Origin: Lentisphaerae bacterium RIFOXYC12_FULL_60_16 | Lineage (GTDB): Bacteria > Verrucomicrobiota > Kiritimatiellia > UBA8416 > YA12-FULL-60-10 | Direction: 5' to 3' | DNA: 40,764 nt | Assembly: GCA_001803315.1 (NCBI GenBank) | Contig: MHBQ01000108.1 | Coordinates: 1-40,764 of the forward strand | Shown: piece by piece, positions 36,806 through 40,764 of the stretch | How positions within the stretch are numbered: position 1 is the stretch's first letter | Layout of the letters: every line of letters starts with the position of its first letter | Notes under the pieces: model-generated | Told to the model about the DNA's origin: nothing | Seen by the model: the letters and a program-made list of their open reading frames with translations, nothing else | The model's database searches: none | Made by a program: the position numbers and the translations under genes

Positions 36806-38332
36806 ATGCCACAACCGAATGTCCTGATCTTTTGTGTGGATGAGATGCGGGCGGATCACCTGTCGCCGATGGGGAACCCGGTGGTCCGCACTCCGAACCT
36901 GGAGCGGATTGCGGCGCGGGGCACCACTTTTACGCGCGGCTATTGCAACAATCCCATCTGTATGCCGGCCCGCGCCTCGATGTTTACCGGGTTGTTGCCG
37001 CGGGATCATGGTGTCCGCGTCAACGGGCAGTCCCTGCGTGCCGATCTATCCACCCTGCCCGGGGTGTTGGCCGGAACGGGTTATCGAACCCATTCCGCGG
37101 GAAAACTGCACCTGACCCCCTGGGTGCCGAAGCCGGGGCGGCATCTGCCGGAGCATCCAGAGAGCATGGCCGCCTGGAACGAAGGGGCGATTCGAAAGTT
37201 CCCAACCCCGTACTATGGATTTCAGGGCGTCGATTTTGTGGGCGGGCATACGACCTTCATCTACGGTGAATACATCGAGTGGTTGCGTGCGCGCGGAGGG
37301 AATCCGGAATGTTTCCGCCATCCGGAACCTTGCACGAGCGGTGCGCCGTTGTGTCACCGGCTGCGTTTGCCCGAAGACTTGCACTACAACCGGTTCATTG
37401 CCGATTCCACCATACGGGTCATCGAACAACCGGATGAGAAACCGTTCTTTATCTGGTGTTCGTTTCCGGACCCGCACATGCCGGTGGCGCCACCGGAGCC
37501 CTATGGCAGTTGGTATGATCCGGCATCGATCCCGTTGCCGGCCCGGCGTTCGGGGGAACTGGACGATCTGCCGCCGGTGTACCGGCGCATTGTCAACGGC
37601 GCCATCAAGCCGAATGGCGTGAGCCCGGTCGGCGTCACCGATGACCAGTGGCGGGAAATGATTGCGCTGACCTACGGTATGATCAGCCATGTGGATGCCG
37701 AGATCGGGCGCGTGCTTGATGCGCTGGAGCGGACGGGCAAGCTCGATGATACCCTGCTGGTATTCATCGCCGACCATGGCGACATGATGGGTGACCATGG
37801 AATGATCTGGAAGGCCTTCTACACGTTCCGGGGGTGCATCCAGATCCCCTACCTGGTGGCGGTTCCGGGCTGGCCCGGCGGGCGCCGGAGCGAGGCCCTG
37901 GTGTCGCAGATCGACCTGATGCCGGGCATCCTGGACTTGTGCGGGGTGCCGATGCCGGGCGCCGATTGGGCCGACTGCAAGACGCCGTTTGAACGCGGGT
38001 CGGTGATGCCGATCCATCACTATCCCGGCCGGTCGTTTGCCGGGTTGCTGGACGGGACGGCAACGTCCATCCGGGACTCGGTGGTGATTGAGAATGATGA
38101 TCCGACCAGTGGGTTCCAGGTTCGGTCGCTGGTCACGCCGACCCATCGCCTGTCCATTTATCCGGGAACCCCGGACGGGGAATTGTTTGACCTGCAACAC
38201 GATCCGGATGAGCTTCACAACCTCTGGTATGCGCCTGCCCATGCCGGACTGCGTGCCGGGCTCGTGTCCCGCCTGCTGGATGCCTATGCCGGTGAAACGC
38301 CCTGGCATCCGGTCCCGTACTGGAATTCTTGA
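36806..38332 (+). CDS. Sulfatase (type I, formylglycine-dependent)
   Basis: 'MPQPNVLIFCVDEMRADHLSPMGN...TPNLERIAARGTTFTRGYCNNPICMPARASMFTG' (C-x-P-x-R) and 'FIADHGDMMGDHGMIWK'. Confidence 0.95.
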   Translation: MPQPNVLIFCVDEMRADHLSPMGNPVVRTPNLERIAARGTTFTRGYCNNPICMPARASMFTGLLPRDHGVRVNGQSLRADLSTLPGVLAGTGYRTHSAGKLHLTPWVPKPGRHLPEHPESMAAWNEGAIRKFPTPYYGFQGVDFVGGHTTFIYGEYIEWLRARGGNPECFRHPEPCTSGAPLCHRLRLPEDLHYNRFIADSTIRVIEQPDEKPFFIWCSFPDPHMPVAPPEPYGSWYDPASIPLPARRSGELDDLPPVYRRIVNGAIKPNGVSPVGVTDDQWREMIALTYGMISHVDAEIGRVLDALERTGKLDDTLLVFIADHGDMMGDHGMIWKAFYTFRGCIQIPYLVAVPGWPGGRRSEALVSQIDLMPGILDLCGVPMPGADWADCKTPFERGSVMPIHHYPGRSFAGLLDGTATSIRDSVVIENDDPTSGFQVRSLVTPTHRLSIYPGTPDGELFDLQHDPDELHNLWYAPAHAGLRAGLVSRLLDAYAGETPWHPVPYWNS

Positions 38333-38446
38333 TCGTCTTCCCGGGGGTTTTGCAAGAGGCTCGGGAGTATGGCACCGACGGCTCCGCCTTGCGGCTGGAG
38401 CCATCTGACGCGAAACCGTTGCCTTTTCCTAAGGGGGCGCACGTGT

Positions 38447-38467
38447 TTTTTGCGTGCGATGGGGCGG
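38447..38467 (+). terminator. Hairpin-like sequence in the sulfatase/cobA gap (CGCACG-TGTTTTTTG-CGTGCG)
   Basis: Six-base perfect arms, but the T run is in the loop, so terminator function is uncertain; coordinates approximate. Confidence 0.25.
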
Positions 38468-38488
38468 CGGGGTGGTAGGATGCGCCCT

Positions 38489-39019
38489 ATGCAAACCGCG
38501 CTCAAGCAGGGGTATGTCCAGGTCTATACGGGCAATGGCAAGGGCAAGACCACCGCCGCGATGGGGCTTGCCCTGCGTGCGGTCGGGGCCGGCCTGCGGG
38601 TCTGGGTCGGCCAGTTTCTCAAGGCGGGAAACTATTCGGAAATCAAAGGACTGCGCAAGCTGGGCAAATCCTTGACGGTCCACCAGTTCGGCGCCGGGAA
38701 ATTCGTGCGGGGAAAACCGTCGGATGCTGACCGGCGAGCGGCCAAGACCGGCTTGGAGCGGGCATTGACGGTGTTGACCGGCGGCCGGGCGGACGTGGTG
38801 ATCCTTGACGAGATCCTGGTGGCGGTTGCCGTGGGGGTGTTGAGCGTTGACGATGTGCTGGGGCTCATGGCTTTGCGTCCACCGACGGTGGAACTGGTAT
38901 TGACCGGGCGCGGCGTCGATCCGCGTATCCGGCGCGAGGCGGACCTGGTGACCGAGATGCGGCCGGTCCGTCACTATTACCAGAAGGGAGTCTGCGCCCG
39001 GCGCGGAATCGAGTGGTGA
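38489..39019 (+). CDS. cobO: Corrinoid adenosyltransferase (CobA/CobO/BtuR type)
   Basis: 'GYVQVYTGNGKGKTTAAMGLALRAVGAGLRVWVGQFLK' P-loop and 'VILDEILVAVAVGVLSVDDVLGLM...ELVLTGRG'. ATG 38480 is an alternative start. Confidence 0.92.
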   Translation: MQTALKQGYVQVYTGNGKGKTTAAMGLALRAVGAGLRVWVGQFLKAGNYSEIKGLRKLGKSLTVHQFGAGKFVRGKPSDADRRAAKTGLERALTVLTGGRADVVILDEILVAVAVGVLSVDDVLGLMALRPPTVELVLTGRGVDPRIRREADLVTEMRPVRHYYQKGVCARRGIEW

Positions 39020-39021
39020 CC

Positions 39022-39600
39022 ATGCCGGACCTTTCCTCCATATACCGGACCGAGAACGGCGTTGTGCTGATCGAGCTGAAATTGCGGAAGATCCACCAGT
39101 TGTTCAACACACTGGACCCGTCACCGTTCCTGGAAAAGGACATGGATCCCGAGGCGGAGGAATACATCGTGGATGCCATGCTCGACATTGGCCCCGGAAA
39201 ACCTGTGAAACTTTTGATTTATCTGCCCGATCCGGATGACGAGGAGGAGAATGCCGACACGCTGGCTGCAGCTATCCGGCATTATTTCGCCTATCGTCAC
39301 AAGGCGGCCCGCCAGGACCTGTCCCAGCTGTTCCAGCAGGGGCGTTGGAGCCTGGTGACGGGGTTGTTGTTCCTGGTTGCCTGTACCGTTGGCCGGGCGG
39401 CGATGGTGTGGTTGTCCGTTTCACCGCTGGTTCTGCCGGTGGTTGAGGAGGGTTTGCTGATCATGGGGTGGGTGGCCATGTGGAGGCCTTTGCAAGTGTT
39501 CTTGTATGACTGGTGGCCGATCCGGCGTCGCATCAAGATCATGCGGCAGTTGAGCGGGATTACCGTTGAGATACGATCCTCCGAGACCATGGAAGTGTAG
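39022..39600 (+). CDS. Membrane hypothetical protein (two C-terminal TM segments)
   Basis: Starts 2 nt after the cobO stop; hydrophobic 'VTGLLFLVACTVGRAAMVWLSVSPLVLPVVEEGLLIMGWVAMW'. Confidence 0.7.
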   Translation: MPDLSSIYRTENGVVLIELKLRKIHQLFNTLDPSPFLEKDMDPEAEEYIVDAMLDIGPGKPVKLLIYLPDPDDEEENADTLAAAIRHYFAYRHKAARQDLSQLFQQGRWSLVTGLLFLVACTVGRAAMVWLSVSPLVLPVVEEGLLIMGWVAMWRPLQVFLYDWWPIRRRIKIMRQLSGITVEIRSSETMEV

Positions 39601-39621
39601 TAAGTAGGAGCGGGAAACAGC

Positions 39622-40719
39622 ATGAAAAAACGTACCGTAGTTGTCGAACGACCCCGCGTGTTTTTGGTCCCCTTGCCGGAGCAGGCCGATGTGCAGGGCC
39701 TGATCGGGGCGGTGGAACAGTTGTGGGTTGCCATGAAGCTTAAAGCCATGATCCCCAAGGGGGGACTGGTGGCCATCAAGCAGCACTTCGGGGAACGTGG
39801 CGGAGCCAATGTGGTGCCGGCGCCGGTCACGCGCGCCGTGGGCGAGCAGGTGAAGGCGGCGGGCGGCAAGCCGTTTGCCACGGATTCAAATACGCTCTAC
39901 AATGGCCGTCGGGCCAATGCGGTTGACCATCTTGAACAGTCGCGCGAACATGGTTTTTCCCATGAGACGCTGGGGTTCCCCGTCATTATTGCCGATGGGC
40001 TCAAGGGCGAGGCGCAGGTCACCATCCCGATGAAGGAGGGGAACCTTAAGCATGTGTTTCTGGCCGGTGCGGGATACATGGCTGATGCGGTGGTGGTGCT
40101 GACGCACGTGACCGGACACCTGGTGGCCTGCATGGGGGCGAGCATCAAGAATGTGGCCATGGGGATGGCGGGCCGGGCCGGCAAACTGCAACAGCATCAT
40201 TCCGCGGAACCGATTTTTTCGAAATCGAAGTGTACCGCCTGCGGCCGGTGTGCCCGGCATTGTCCCACGGCTGCCATCACGGTGGAAAAATATGCGACGC
40301 TGGATGTGAAGCGGTGCATCGGGTGCGGGGAATGCTATGCGTTTTGTCCGCATGGCGCTGTGAGCTTCGAATGGAGCGAGACCAGCGAGGCGTTGCAGAA
40401 GAAGATGGCCGAGTATTGCCTCGCGTTCCACCGGGAGAAGCAGGGACGGGTGGTCTATATCAACTTCATCACCCGGATCACCAAAAACTGCGATTGCCTT
40501 GGCAAGGAGGAACCGGCGTTGCCGGATCTGGGCGTGGTGGCATCTTTCGATCCGGTTGCCGCGGATACCGCCGTGGTGGATTTGCTGACGGCGCGGCACG
40601 GGCACGATGTGTTCAAGGAATTCTGGCCGCAGTACGATGCCCGGATCCAGCTGGAGCACGGGGAACGGATCGGGCTGGGTTCCATGCAGTACGACCTGGT
40701 AACGGTGGGCAAGGGATGA
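39622..40719 (+). CDS. DUF362 domain protein with 2x[4Fe-4S] ferredoxin motif
   Basis: 'CTACGRCARHCPTAAITVEKYATLDVKRCIGCGECYAFCPHGAVSFEW' and 'AIKQHFGERGGANVVPAP...TDSNTLYNGRRANAVDHL'. Confidence 0.9.
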   Translation: MKKRTVVVERPRVFLVPLPEQADVQGLIGAVEQLWVAMKLKAMIPKGGLVAIKQHFGERGGANVVPAPVTRAVGEQVKAAGGKPFATDSNTLYNGRRANAVDHLEQSREHGFSHETLGFPVIIADGLKGEAQVTIPMKEGNLKHVFLAGAGYMADAVVVLTHVTGHLVACMGASIKNVAMGMAGRAGKLQQHHSAEPIFSKSKCTACGRCARHCPTAAITVEKYATLDVKRCIGCGECYAFCPHGAVSFEWSETSEALQKKMAEYCLAFHREKQGRVVYINFITRITKNCDCLGKEEPALPDLGVVASFDPVAADTAVVDLLTARHGHDVFKEFWPQYDARIQLEHGERIGLGSMQYDLVTVGKG

Positions 40720-40746
40720 TGGCGGTTGCGTGAGAAGTGCAAATAA

Positions 40747-40764
40747 CTGGAGCCGGCCCGACCC
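40747..40764. repeat. GC-rich intergenic repeat, copy 3 (cut by window edge)
   Basis: CTGGAGCCGGCCCGACCC is an exact reverse complement of 30000-30017. Confidence 0.55.

Noticed and set aside
37046-38404. 452-aa minus-strand ORF opposite the sulfatase
   Set aside because: Arg/His-rich shadow ORF; sulfatase signatures are on the plus strand.

Overview
The window is GC-rich and densely coded, bacterial in character, with about 36 supportable protein genes, one clear pseudogene, several dispersed repeats and no rRNA, tRNA or CRISPR array that I could recognise. The gene mix (sulfatase, heparinase II/III-like, glycyl radical enzymes, UroD-like, six-hairpin glycosidase-like, Gfo/Idh/MocA, SOR/rubredoxin, NQR) suggests an anaerobic polysaccharide degrader, possibly in the PVC superphylum; that placement is inference only. 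From left to right: the end of a permease; superoxide reductase; a minus-strand nqrBCDEF-type operon with no nqrA plus a small unknown ORF; rubredoxin and a TIGR02757-like protein; a minus-strand operon of histidine phosphatase, GcvT-like and Gfo/Idh proteins; heparinase II/III-like; glycyl radical enzyme 1; an EKP-repeat secreted protein with a beta-barrel protein; an accessory stretch (15.5-19.3 kb) with two copies of a dispersed repeat and a broken RhuM gene; a RelE-like/SF1 helicase/ankyrin protein tightly linked to glycyl radical enzyme 2; a large glycosidase-like protein; a Phd/VapC toxin-antitoxin pair; a sugar isomerase; a dehydrogenase; and a plus-strand run from an 884-aa solenoid-like membrane protein through UroD, cupin, sulfatase, corrinoid adenosyltransferase, a membrane protein and DUF362 ferredoxin. 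The best candidates for something under-described are the RelE-like/helicase/ankyrin fusion coupled to a glycyl radical enzyme, the NqrA-less short-subunit NQR operon, two glycyl radical enzymes with no activase nearby, and a recurring promoter layout that suggests leaderless mRNAs.
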